In this document: in pieces, positions 8,553 to 16,582 of the stretch
Layout of the letters: the number at the start of each line of letters is the position of its first letter
How positions within the stretch are numbered: position 1 is the first letter of the stretch
Source of the DNA: Thalassospira marina
GTDB lineage: Bacteria; Pseudomonadota; Alphaproteobacteria; Rhodospirillales; Thalassospiraceae
NCBI RefSeq assembly: GCF_002844375.1
Contig: NZ_CP024199.1
Location: 1,748,001 to 1,812,000 of the forward strand
Direction: 5' to 3'
Length of the DNA stretch: 64,000 bases
Made by a program: the position numbers and the translations under genes
The notes under the pieces: generated by a model
What the model was told of the DNA's origin: nothing
Database searches by the model: none
The model's input: the letters and a program-made list of their open reading frames with translations, nothing else

Positions 8553-9074
8553 ATGCTGATAATTTTGGGTGGTTTGCCCGGTTGTGGCAAAAGCACACTG
8601 GCTGAAAAACTGGCCCGCAGCTTGCCAGCCATGTGGTTGCGTATTGATAGCATCGAACAGGCTCTGCGCGATGCATATGCGCAATTTGGCACGGGAAATG
8701 CCGATATCGGCCCGGAAGGTTATATGGCCGCATACCGCCTGGCCGGGGATAATGTACGTCTGGGCCATACCGTGATTGCCGACAGCGTTAACCCCCTAAC
8801 AATCACCCGCGATGCCTGGCGCGATGTGGCGCGCCGTGGGCAATGCCAGTTTTGCGAAATTGAACTGATTTGTTCGGACACGGCCCTGCATCGCCAACGC
8901 ATTGAAACCAGAATTTCGAGCGTTGAGAACCTGAAACTGCCAGACTGGCAGGCCGTACAAAACCGCGAGTATGAAGCTTGGCATAGTGACCAGTTGGTAC
9001 TTGATAGCGCGTTGTTTGATGCGGATGATTTGTGTCAGCAGGCGCTGGCCTATATTCGCAATCAGGCAAGCTAG
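8553..9074 (+). CDS. P-loop kinase-like AAA ATPase
   Basis: The 173-residue protein starts MLIILGGLPGCGKSTLAEKLA, a Walker A motif at residues 7-15. LRIDSIEQALRDAY at about 30 and VIADSVNPLTITRDAWRDVA at about 75 (a Walker B-like segment with a DS-N pattern) resemble the zeta-toxin/chloramphenicol phosphotransferase-like kinase group. It may phosphorylate a small molecule; no antitoxin-like gene is next to it, so a toxin role is unlikely. The start is ATG 8553, 8 bases after GAGGG. It is divergent from the LLM gene and converges with the LysR gene. Confidence 0.8.
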   Translation: MLIILGGLPGCGKSTLAEKLARSLPAMWLRIDSIEQALRDAYAQFGTGNADIGPEGYMAAYRLAGDNVRLGHTVIADSVNPLTITRDAWRDVARRGQCQFCEIELICSDTALHRQRIETRISSVENLKLPDWQAVQNREYEAWHSDQLVLDSALFDADDLCQQALAYIRNQAS

Positions 9075-9134
9075 GCAGGCTTTGCGTGAAAGGCAGTTGG
9101 GACTGTAGCGCGAAGACGATGCCAATTGCGATAT

Positions 9135-10019
9135 TTAGGGTCGTTTGACTGTTCCGGTAATAAAATTGTTGGTGACCGCCGACCTGCCATCGCGGCGATA
9201 GGCAAGGGCAAGATAGGCCACCGGCACATCACCTGCGACCGGGCGATAGACCACACCACGCACCTGTAATTGCTGCATGGATGTTGGCACCAGCGAAACA
9301 CCCAGTTCAGCCGCCACAAGATTGATCATGGAGCCAAATTGCGGGGCGGATTGACCCAGTTGGGCCTCGAACCCTGCCATGTGGCAGGCATTGATGACGG
9401 TATCAAAATGCGTGGGGCCAACTTCGCGCGGGGTCAGGATAAACGGGTCATCGGCCAGCATGGAAAGCGGCACGGTTTCGCGGCTGGCGGCAGGGTGGCT
9501 GCTGGGCAGAACGGCAACCATGGGTTCGCGGCCCAGGTCATGAAGGTCAATATCGGGGTGATCAACGATATTTTGCCGCAAAAATGCAGCATCAAGATGC
9601 CCGTCGATCAGGCTGGCAAGCAGCCGGGTGGAATTTGTTTCCGTCAGGGTCAGGCGCACCTTGGGCCAGGCCCGGCGAAAGGCACGAATGGCAGCAGGCA
9701 CCACCGGGTTAAACGCGGCAGACCCGGTAAAACCCACATGGATATTGCCCACTTCGCCACGTGCCGCACGCTGGGCGGCATGCACGGCCTGTAACGCCAA
9801 ACCGGGAAACTGCCCGACAATATCGCGAAAGGCATGGCCTGCATCGGTTAATTCGGCGCCGTGCGGCAGGCGGTGAAACAGTTTTGCGCCAATTTCAGTT
9901 TCCAGATCCTTGATCTGCTGGCTAAGCGGCGGTTGGCCAATGCCAATCTGGGCAGCGGCACGGGTGAAATTTCCTTCCTCGGCCACGGCCAGGAAATAGC
10001 GGATATGTCGCAGTTCCAA
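9135..10019 (-). CDS. LysR-family transcriptional regulator
   Basis: The 294-residue product has an N-terminal winged HTH (MELRHIRYFLAVAEEGNFTRAAAQIGIGQPPLSQQIKDLE, residues 1-40) and a periplasmic-binding-protein-like effector domain (about 90-290). The start is TTG at 10019, with AGAG about 9 bases upstream. It is divergent from an MFS transporter gene, the same arrangement as ynfL-ynfM in Escherichia coli, so it probably controls that transporter. The inducer is unknown. Confidence 0.9.
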   Translation of the reverse strand: MELRHIRYFLAVAEEGNFTRAAAQIGIGQPPLSQQIKDLETEIGAKLFHRLPHGAELTDAGHAFRDIVGQFPGLALQAVHAAQRAARGEVGNIHVGFTGSAAFNPVVPAAIRAFRRAWPKVRLTLTETNSTRLLASLIDGHLDAAFLRQNIVDHPDIDLHDLGREPMVAVLPSSHPAASRETVPLSMLADDPFILTPREVGPTHFDTVINACHMAGFEAQLGQSAPQFGSMINLVAAELGVSLVPTSMQQLQVRGVVYRPVAGDVPVAYLALAYRRDGRSAVTNNFITGTVKRP

Positions 10020-10089
10020 TTTCGGTATCTCTAAAACAGATGAAGAATGCCACTAACATATATTGGACGGATGACGGGGAAGGTGCAAC

Positions 10090-10103
10090 AATTTCGACAA
10101 ATT
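10090..10103. promoter_or_regulatory. Candidate LysR operator between the LysR and MFS genes
   Basis: AATTTCGACAAATT is a perfect inverted repeat (AATTT-CGAC-AAATT) in the divergent intergenic region. LysR proteins commonly bind such dyads. It is short, so the call is tentative. Confidence 0.35.
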
Positions 10104-10140
10104 AAAAATGCCCCCCACGGCAACCTTTCAAGGACGAGAG

Positions 10141-11505
10141 ATGACTGACCCAAAGGCAGACCAGGACCTGCCCCCAGAACCCGCACAGCCCGAAAGTGCC
10201 AGGGTAGCAAGTGAACAGCAAAGTGTTGCTGCCATGCCCGGCACCCATGATGGCCCGAATATGCAGGCCGCAGATCAGACGACACAAAATACCAGCCCGC
10301 AACGCTGGGTCGAGCCGGGCACACCGGCCTATCGCCGGGTGGCGATGGCGCTGTTTTTGGCGGGTTTTGCGACCTTTACCCTTATTTATTGCGTGCAGCC
10401 TTTATTGCCGGCCTTTTCCGATGATTTTGGCGTCAGTCCGACGGAAAGTTCGCTGGCATTGTCGCTGACAACGGGGTTTCTGGCCTTTTCAATTTTGCTG
10501 GCGGGTGCCGCGTCCGAGGCCTTTGGCCGCCGTCGCCTGATGTTTGTTTCCATGTGCGCGGCGTCGGTTTTAAACATTGCCGAGGCCTTTATTCCCAACT
10601 GGCATGTCCTGCTTGTGATGCGGGCACTTGAAGGTTTTGTTCTGGGTGGTGTCCCGGCCGTTGCCATGGCCTATCTGGCCGAGGAAATCCATCCGCGCGG
10701 ACTGGGGCTGGCAATGGGGCTTTATGTTGGGGGCACGGCCTTTGGCGGTATGACCGGGCGTGTTGGTGTTGGCCTTTTGACCGAATCTTCATCCTGGCAG
10801 GTGGCATTGGGGGTGTTGGGTGCCATTGATCTGCTTGCCGCCATTGGCTTTTTTATTTTGCTGCCGCCCTCGCGTAATTTCACCACCAAACCGGGCTTTC
10901 AGTTTGCCTATCATATTGATGCCTGGGCGCGGCATTCGCGCCATCCGGCATTGCCCTTACTGTTTGTGATAGGTGCCCTGGCGATGGGCTGCTTTGTTAC
11001 GGTTTATAACTATGCCGGGTTCCGGCTGGTGGCCGAACCCTATAACCTGGGGCAGGGGGCGATCAGCCTTATTTTTACGGTGTATCTGTTCGGGATTGCG
11101 GCATCATCGCTGGCAGGTGGCCTGGCGGACAAACATGGGCGCGGGCCGGTGATGGCGATTGGACTTCTGGTGGCCCTTGCCGGTGTGGCCCTGACGCTGG
11201 CCGGGTCAATTTATGCGGTGATTGGCGGCATCATTGTTTTGACCAGCGGCTTTTTCATGGCCCATTCGGTGGCCAGTGGCTGGGTCGGGCGGATGGCAAC
11301 CCAGTCCAAAGGGCATGCATCGTCGCTTTATCTGCTGTCCTATTATCTGGGGTCCAGCGTGATGGGGTCTATTGGTGGCTGGTTCTGGACGCATGGGGGC
11401 TGGTTTGCCGTTGCCGGTTTTGCCGCCCTGCTGCTGGTGATTGCGCTGCTGCTTTCCGGGCATTTATGGCGTTATGCCCGGCGCATGGAAACGTGCCTGG
11501 CCTGA
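10141..11505 (+). CDS. MFS transporter, YnfM-like
   Basis: The 454-residue protein has a 60-residue polar N-terminal tail rich in Pro, Glu and Gln, then twelve predicted membrane segments. The loop GAASEAFGRRRLMF corresponds to the MFS motif A between helices 2 and 3, and GGLADKHGRGPVMAIG to its second-half copy. The gene order (divergent LysR) points to the YnfM group of drug:H+ antiporter-like proteins. The start at ATG 10141 follows AAGGACGAGAG; an upstream in-frame ATG at 10108 lacks this. The long hydrophilic tail is unusual for the group. Substrate unknown. Confidence 0.88.
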   Translation: MTDPKADQDLPPEPAQPESARVASEQQSVAAMPGTHDGPNMQAADQTTQNTSPQRWVEPGTPAYRRVAMALFLAGFATFTLIYCVQPLLPAFSDDFGVSPTESSLALSLTTGFLAFSILLAGAASEAFGRRRLMFVSMCAASVLNIAEAFIPNWHVLLVMRALEGFVLGGVPAVAMAYLAEEIHPRGLGLAMGLYVGGTAFGGMTGRVGVGLLTESSSWQVALGVLGAIDLLAAIGFFILLPPSRNFTTKPGFQFAYHIDAWARHSRHPALPLLFVIGALAMGCFVTVYNYAGFRLVAEPYNLGQGAISLIFTVYLFGIAASSLAGGLADKHGRGPVMAIGLLVALAGVALTLAGSIYAVIGGIIVLTSGFFMAHSVASGWVGRMATQSKGHASSLYLLSYYLGSSVMGSIGGWFWTHGGWFAVAGFAALLLVIALLLSGHLWRYARRMETCLA

Positions 11506-11554
11506 TGTTTGATCGCTGATCGTTCATCCTGGATTATTTCGAACACCATAAAGC

Positions 11555-11590
11555 AAAACGCCCCGGCAGGAGCTGCGCGGGGCGTTTGTT
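11555..11590. terminator. Bidirectional terminator between MFS and cysteine synthase genes
   Basis: AAAACGCCCCG pairs with CGGGGCGTTT around a 12-base loop. T-rich tails occur on both strands, so it can end both convergent genes. Confidence 0.85.
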
Positions 11591-11612
11591 ATTTGATCGC
11601 TTTGCGGGCTGA

Positions 11613-12611
11613 TTACAGCCAGTCAGGCGTCGGCAGGCCCTTTTCCTTCAGGAAGGTCGGGTTCCAAAGCTTGCTTTGATAACGGGTGCCAAGATCACAC
11701 AGGATGGTGACAATGGTGTGGCCCGGGCCCAGTTCGCGGGCGAGTTTTACGGCACCAGCAATATTGACACCGGTAGACCCGCCCATGCACAGGCCTTCTT
11801 CTTTCAGAAGGTCAAAGACGAGGGGCAGCATTTCTTCGTCGCTGATCTGGAAGGGGTGATCAATATCCAGCCCTTCAAGATTGGCGGTAATGCGGCCCTG
11901 GCCAATCCCCTCGGAGATCGAGCTTCCTTCGGATTTCAGTTCGCCATGTTTGTAATGGCTGAACAGGGCCGCACCCATCGGGTCGGCCAGACCGATCTGG
12001 ATGTTTTTATTGCGTTCACGCAGCGCCATTGCCGTACCGGCAAGGGTGCCGCCTGTGCCAACAGCGGCGATGAAGCCATCGACTTTGCCACCGGTTTGTT
12101 CCCATATTTCCGGGCCGGTGGTTTCAAAATGGCCCTGGCGGTTGGCGACATTGTCAAACTGGTTGGCCCAGATGGCACCATTCGGTTCGGTTTTTGCCAG
12201 TTCTTCGGCCAGGCGGCGCGATACGTGAACATAATTGTTCTGGTCACGATAAGGCACAGCCGGGACTTCGCGAAGATCGGCACCAAGAAGGCGCAAAAGA
12301 TCCTTCTTTTCCTGGCTTTGGGTTTCGGGAATGACGATAACGGTGCGATAGCCCAGCGCATTGCCAACCGTTGCCAGGCCGATGCCGGTATTGCCAGCCG
12401 TGCCTTCGACAATAACGCCGCCGGGCTGCAACAGGCCGCGTTTTTCGGCGTCACGAATAATGGCAAGGGCGGCGCGGTCCTTCACTGATCCGCCGGGATT
12501 GGTGTATTCGGCCTTGCCCAGAATGGTGCAGCCCGTCAGTTCCGATACCTTTTTCAGGCGAATAAGCGGGGTGCGACCAATTGCCTCGATGGTGCCATTG
12601 CGAATGTCCAT
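11613..12611 (-). CDS. cysK: Cysteine synthase A (O-acetylserine sulfhydrylase)
   Basis: The 332-residue PLP enzyme makes cysteine from O-acetylserine and sulfide. The PLP lysine is K44 in TNPGGSVKDRAA; EGTAGNTGIG (about 69-78) is the substrate loop and AVGTGGTLAG (about 180-189) the phosphate-binding loop. Length and sequence match cysteine synthases; a cystathionine beta-synthase-like enzyme is the main alternative because these families are close. The start is ATG 12611, 8 bases after GGAG; a longer reading from 12674 adds a tail outside the family. It lies downstream of the NUDIX gene in the same direction but after a terminator-like hairpin, so it probably has its own promoter in the AT-rich gap. 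Confidence 0.9.
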   Translation of the reverse strand: MDIRNGTIEAIGRTPLIRLKKVSELTGCTILGKAEYTNPGGSVKDRAALAIIRDAEKRGLLQPGGVIVEGTAGNTGIGLATVGNALGYRTVIVIPETQSQEKKDLLRLLGADLREVPAVPYRDQNNYVHVSRRLAEELAKTEPNGAIWANQFDNVANRQGHFETTGPEIWEQTGGKVDGFIAAVGTGGTLAGTAMALRERNKNIQIGLADPMGAALFSHYKHGELKSEGSSISEGIGQGRITANLEGLDIDHPFQISDEEMLPLVFDLLKEEGLCMGGSTGVNIAGAVKLARELGPGHTIVTILCDLGTRYQSKLWNPTFLKEKGLPTPDWL

Positions 12612-12714
12612 GGCAGACTCCAGAATTGTCAGTTTACAAAATGCATGCCTGTTGATTGGTCCTTTTATACACAAAAGTCAAGTCAGTTTTAAAATTATAA
12701 CGTAAATTTTGTGT

Positions 12715-12744
12715 CAAATAAAATATCAACACATAAAATGTGTT
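12715..12744 (-). terminator. Terminator-like hairpin after the NUDIX gene in an AT-rich gap
   Basis: AACACAT (12728-12734) and ATGTGTT (12738-12744) form a perfect 7-bp stem with an AAA loop. On the minus strand it is followed by GATATTTTATTTG. The gap to cysteine synthase (12612-12742) is strongly AT-rich compared with its surroundings. Confidence 0.5.
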
Positions 12745-13375
12745 ATTTGATGTTTTCCCTGGCTTCCTGGCGCAGGCGGTCGCGGTGCAGCATCAACCAC
12801 TGGATCGCCATGATGGCAGGGGCGTTGCAAAATTCACCCGATTGCAACATGGCAAAACATTCATCCGACGTTTTGGTAAAAACGCGAATATCTTCGCCTT
12901 CTTCATCCAGGCCATGCAGGCCGCCAGCCTTTGAGGCATCAACCCGGCCATAAAAAATTTGCACCGTTTCACTGGTGCAGCCCGGCGATGCGTAATAGCG
13001 CGGGGTTATTACCTCAAGCGGGCCAATTAGGGCACAACCGGATTCTTCCATGGTTTCGCGCCGTGCGACATCTTCAAGGGTTTCACCAGGTTCCACGATG
13101 CCAGCCACAATTTCGATCAGCCAGGCGGGCATATCGCTGCTGTTGCGATGAACACTGAGTGTGGCGGGGCGAAATTGTTCGATCAGTACGACTTCATCAC
13201 GTACCGGGTCATAGGGTAAGACGGCAACGGCATGGCCACGTTCCAGCACTTCGCGGCGGATTACTGTGCTTTGGCTGCCATCAAACCGTTTGTGGCGCAG
13301 CTCATAAACATCGAGCTTGAAATAACCATCCCAGCCGCGCTGGTGTTTAACGATATCGACGTCACGATAATCCAA
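12743..13375 (-). CDS. NUDIX hydrolase, ADP-ribose pyrophosphatase type
   Basis: The protein carries a complete NUDIX box (GX5EX7REUXEEXG: GIVEPGETLEDVARRETMEESG), and SNDMPAWLIEIV-like residues before it, as in NudF-type ADP-ribose pyrophosphatases that cleave ADP-ribose to AMP and ribose-5-phosphate. The start is taken as TTG 13375: GGAG lies exactly 7 bases upstream and the resulting 210 residues equal the usual NudF length. An ATG at 13513 would add 46 residues with no family match or ribosome site. YYASPGCTSE near residue 130 also fits NudF. It is the first gene ahead of cysteine synthase. Confidence 0.88.
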   Translation of the reverse strand: MDYRDVDIVKHQRGWDGYFKLDVYELRHKRFDGSQSTVIRREVLERGHAVAVLPYDPVRDEVVLIEQFRPATLSVHRNSSDMPAWLIEIVAGIVEPGETLEDVARRETMEESGCALIGPLEVITPRYYASPGCTSETVQIFYGRVDASKAGGLHGLDEEGEDIRVFTKTSDECFAMLQSGEFCNAPAIMAIQWLMLHRDRLRQEARENIK

Positions 13376-13691
13376 TTTTTTTCTCCGGTTATGCGGGGCA
13401 TGCCTGTTACCATATCGCAGCCTGCACCATGCTGCCAGTAATGGGGCCAGGATGCGGGTAACGGGGAAATCATCATTTGTTTTGGCGTTTGATCCGGGAA
13501 CATGTGCCTGCATTTTGTGTTAGAGGGCCAGATGGTGCCCATAACAATTGGCAGGATCATGGCACCGGTTATTTGCCGCTTTGCAGCCATGGCCCGTCGC
13601 CCAGCCTGCAATATCGCCCCGATCTGCCGTGTTTTGCCTTTTCGTGATGTCGTGCCGTAACGGAATTTTTCTTTGAAAAACGGAGAATTTT
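13376..13691. other. Intergenic stretch between NUDIX and DUF3775 genes
   Basis: Divergent promoters for the two flanking genes should lie here. No terminator, repeat or RNA was recognised. GGAG at about 13682 is the ribosome site of the DUF3775 gene. Confidence 0.5.
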
Positions 13692-14132
13692 ATGCCGGAC
13701 GTGATGGATGATGCAGAAACCGACGATTTCCCCGCCATTGATCTTGAGAAAGTCGCCTTCATCCTGCTTAAGGCGCGCGCCTTTGATGCGCAGGAAGATG
13801 TGGTTGAACCTGATTACGGGTCAAATGCATCCGATGACCAGTTTCGCGAGGTGCTGGAAGCCTATGGCGATGATGCCACCCATGCCGAACTGGTCGAGGC
13901 GATCAATGATCTGAACTGGGATGAGCAATGCCACCTTGTCGCGCTAGTCTGGATCGGGCGTGGCAGCTTTGATGCCGAGCAATGGCAGGAAGCGCTGGCC
14001 GAAGCCGAGGATGGCCATACCAATCACACGGCCGAATATTTGACCGGCATTCCCATGCTGGGCGAATATATCGAAGAGGGGCTATCTGCCTTTGATATTT
14101 CGATAAGCGATATTGAGGCGGCACATCTTTAA
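13692..14132 (+). CDS. DUF3775 domain protein
   Basis: The 146-residue acidic protein matches the DUF3775 family, seen mainly in proteobacteria: DLEKVAFILLKARAFDAQEDVVEPDYGSNASDDQF in the first third, LVEAINDLNWDEQCHLVALVWIGRG in the middle and HTAEYLTGIPMLGEYIEEGL near the end. It is helical and soluble with no catalytic motif visible. GGAG precedes the ATG. It stands alone between a NUDIX gene and a diguanylate cyclase gene. Function is unknown. Confidence 0.85.
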   Translation: MPDVMDDAETDDFPAIDLEKVAFILLKARAFDAQEDVVEPDYGSNASDDQFREVLEAYGDDATHAELVEAINDLNWDEQCHLVALVWIGRGSFDAEQWQEALAEAEDGHTNHTAEYLTGIPMLGEYIEEGLSAFDISISDIEAAHL

Positions 14133-14587
14133 GTCAGGGTTGTGCGTTTGGTGCGTATCTATACGTGAGAATCGGGCCAGTATGGGTGGAAAAAACATTC
14201 ATTTTTGATGTGTGTTTGCACAGCACCGGGCGAGGGGGATAGTTTTTCCCCTCGCCATTTGGTCGGTAACCACGTGTTTGCCTGATCTTGCAGACAGGTT
14301 TTTACCGCGCAAAACCTTAAATTTATCGCATAAATTGTTGTTTTACCGGTATGTACGGACTTCCCTGTTTCGATACAGTCGATATAGAATAATATCGGTT
14401 TTCGGGGGAATTGGTCATATCATGGTCGGAGCGGGGTTGCGCCGGCATGACGACCGGGCAAATGACCCCGCATTTCAAGTGACGGGAATGATAAGCCACT
14501 GGTTGTGAATTGACGGAAAGAAGTCGCAAAACGCGAACGGATTTTACTTAAACCTGGTTTGGCGTGTTTTGTGGTCGGGGGACTGGA
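14133..14587. other. Intergenic stretch upstream of the diguanylate cyclase gene
   Basis: The 455 bases hold a hairpin at 14229-14256 and an AT-rich patch around 14375-14400 (CGATATAGAATAATATCG, itself an imperfect dyad) that may be part of the diguanylate cyclase promoter. No gene was supported. Confidence 0.5.
14229..14256 (+). terminator. Hairpin, probable terminator of the DUF3775 gene
   Basis: GGCGAGGGG (14229-14237) pairs with CCCCTCGCC (14248-14256) around a T-rich loop. The downstream tail ATTTGG is weak, so termination is likely but not certain. Confidence 0.45.
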
Positions 14588-16288
14588 TTGGCGCGGTTTG
14601 AACAAAAAGAGATTGATCGCCTGTATGGGCAATCAACTGTTGGCGTCATTATCCATCGGGATTTGGTGGTTCTTTACGCCAATGATGCCTATGCCCGCAT
14701 GATGGGGTGCCGCGATGCGGCCGAATTCATGGCGGCACCTGACCTTGTGCGCTATATCCCGCCAGCATTTCACCTGGAAGCACTGCGCCTTTACAAACAG
14801 TTCATGGAAGCCACCGGCTTTCATGGCTGGAAAAAGGTTTATAATCTTCGCCAGGATGGATCGCCGGTATGGCTTGAAATCAGTGATGAAACCATCGAAT
14901 GGGAAGATGGCCGCGCCCTTCTGACCACGGCACAGATGATTGAAAATGGCACAACCGCAATGCAGGTTGACCATATGCTGGGCCGGTCCTTTATCGGTGT
15001 GGCGGTTCATCGCGATATGCAGGCCCTTTATGTCAATGATGCCTTTGCCTGCGTGATGGGCGCGCAAAGTGCCAGCGATTTCATGAAAAAGCCCGACCTG
15101 CTGCGGTTTGTTGATGTCGCAAACCGCGATAAAACCCTGGCGGACAGCGAAAAGATTTTGCAGGGCGTGGTCGGTGGGGAACGTCGCCGCGAATGCCGGT
15201 TTCTGGATGATGGCAGCGAGGTCTGGTGCGACCTGACCGATGAACGCATTTTATGGCACGATGGCCGACCGGCCGTTTTGACAACGGCACATGACGTGCG
15301 CGAAGAAGTGCGCATGAACAATATGCTGGTGCGTAACCGCAACAGCCTGGAAAATGCGGTGGCCGAAGTCATCCGCATGGTGCCAACAGCCGTTGCCATG
15401 TTTGATGAAGAACTGCATGTGCTGCATTTCAATCGTGAATTTGCCCGCCTGTTTGCGCAAAATCCCGGCGTTTACCCGGCGGCAACACCGGAATTTGATG
15501 TTTCCGGCCTGCGCGCCATTTACCGCGATATGGTGCGCGCCGGGCATGACCATGCCGATCGTAACGGGGTAATGTCGCCATCGGCCCGCCTGACCGATAT
15601 TCGCATCAATCGCCTGCAGGGCGGCGGCATGATGGTATCCGCCCTTGATGTGACGGACCACAAGGAAGTTGAAAAACAGTTGGCGGTCCTGGCCTCGACC
15701 GACCCGCTGACCGAAGTTCTCAACCGTCGTGGTTTTGAAGGTGCCGTCAGCCGACTGCATGATATTCGCCGTTTGCGCAACAAAACCTGGCATTACGGCA
15801 TTGCTGTTCTGGACCTGGATTATTTCAAGCTGGTCAATGACCGGTTCGGTCATGCCTGTGGCGACCGCGTATTGCAGGAAGTTGCCGCTGTTTTGCGCGG
15901 CGCATTGCGCGACGATGACCTGGTCGTGCGCCTGGGCGGCGAGGAGTTTGCCGTGTTCCTGCCATCGGCCACGGCGAAAATCACCCAAAGCATTGCCGAA
16001 CGCCTTGCCGGTATGATCAATGATATCCGCCTGAGCGACGATGAAGGTAATTTTGGCGTGGTAAAGATTACCGCCAGCATCGGGGTGACCATTGGCGGTG
16101 ATGTTTGTGATGACCCCAAATCCGAAATCGATTTGCCAACGGCATTACTGGTGGCGGACCGCGCGCTATATCAGGCCAAGCAGGCCGGGCGTAACCGCAT
16201 TGTTTATGCCGACCCAACCCTGCCTGCCGCAATGGTCCTTTCAGACGAGGCAGCCAACCCTGCCGATGAGGGCGGGGACGGCGAATAG
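14588..16288 (+). CDS. Diguanylate cyclase with three PAS domains
   Basis: The 566-residue protein has three PAS-like sensor domains and a C-terminal GGDEF domain that makes c-di-GMP from two GTP. PAS1 (about 10-110) and PAS2 (about 130-235) are clearly related to each other (VGVIIHRDLVVLYANDAYARMMG and IGVAVHRDMQALYVNDAFACVMG), so they arose by duplication. PAS3 lies at about 255-360. The active-site motif is GGEEF, and RDDD five residues before it is an intact inhibitory I-site. No membrane segment is seen. TTG 14588 is chosen because GGGGG lies 7 bases upstream; GTG 14564 is possible. The signal sensed is unknown. Confidence 0.9.
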   Translation: MARFEQKEIDRLYGQSTVGVIIHRDLVVLYANDAYARMMGCRDAAEFMAAPDLVRYIPPAFHLEALRLYKQFMEATGFHGWKKVYNLRQDGSPVWLEISDETIEWEDGRALLTTAQMIENGTTAMQVDHMLGRSFIGVAVHRDMQALYVNDAFACVMGAQSASDFMKKPDLLRFVDVANRDKTLADSEKILQGVVGGERRRECRFLDDGSEVWCDLTDERILWHDGRPAVLTTAHDVREEVRMNNMLVRNRNSLENAVAEVIRMVPTAVAMFDEELHVLHFNREFARLFAQNPGVYPAATPEFDVSGLRAIYRDMVRAGHDHADRNGVMSPSARLTDIRINRLQGGGMMVSALDVTDHKEVEKQLAVLASTDPLTEVLNRRGFEGAVSRLHDIRRLRNKTWHYGIAVLDLDYFKLVNDRFGHACGDRVLQEVAAVLRGALRDDDLVVRLGGEEFAVFLPSATAKITQSIAERLAGMINDIRLSDDEGNFGVVKITASIGVTIGGDVCDDPKSEIDLPTALLVADRALYQAKQAGRNRIVYADPTLPAAMVLSDEAANPADEGGDGE

Positions 16289-16475
16289 GCCAGCCGGTGG
16301 GCGGGTTAAATTGCTGCCGCTGTTTTTTCGGCCAATTTCTATCGTTTCGTCTTCCCTGCGGGAAAACCCTTATGTGACGGTGGAAATCCCCCCGGATTTG
16401 CGATAATCAGAAGGCAGGTCGTTTTTAAAATGGCCTTGTGGTGTGTTTTTTGCGCTTCCCCGACATGGCAACAGG

Positions 16476-16500
16476 CCGGTTTTGCCAAACCGGTTTTATA
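16476..16500 (+). terminator. Terminator-like hairpin between diguanylate cyclase and pepD
   Basis: CCGGTTT and AAACCGG form a stem with a short TGCC loop, followed by TTTTATA. It lies about 190 bases after the cyclase gene and 83 bases before pepD. Confidence 0.6.
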
Positions 16501-16582
16501 TTGCCATGATAACGGCGCAAAAGGGCCCGCCAGAAGGCCGGTTTTGAAATCGCATGTTATATCCAGACAGGAGAGCGCCACC

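Noticed and set aside
11676..12488. Plus-strand open frame of 270 residues opposite cysteine synthase
   Set aside because: Antisense to a conserved enzyme with full catalytic motifs; no own ribosome site.
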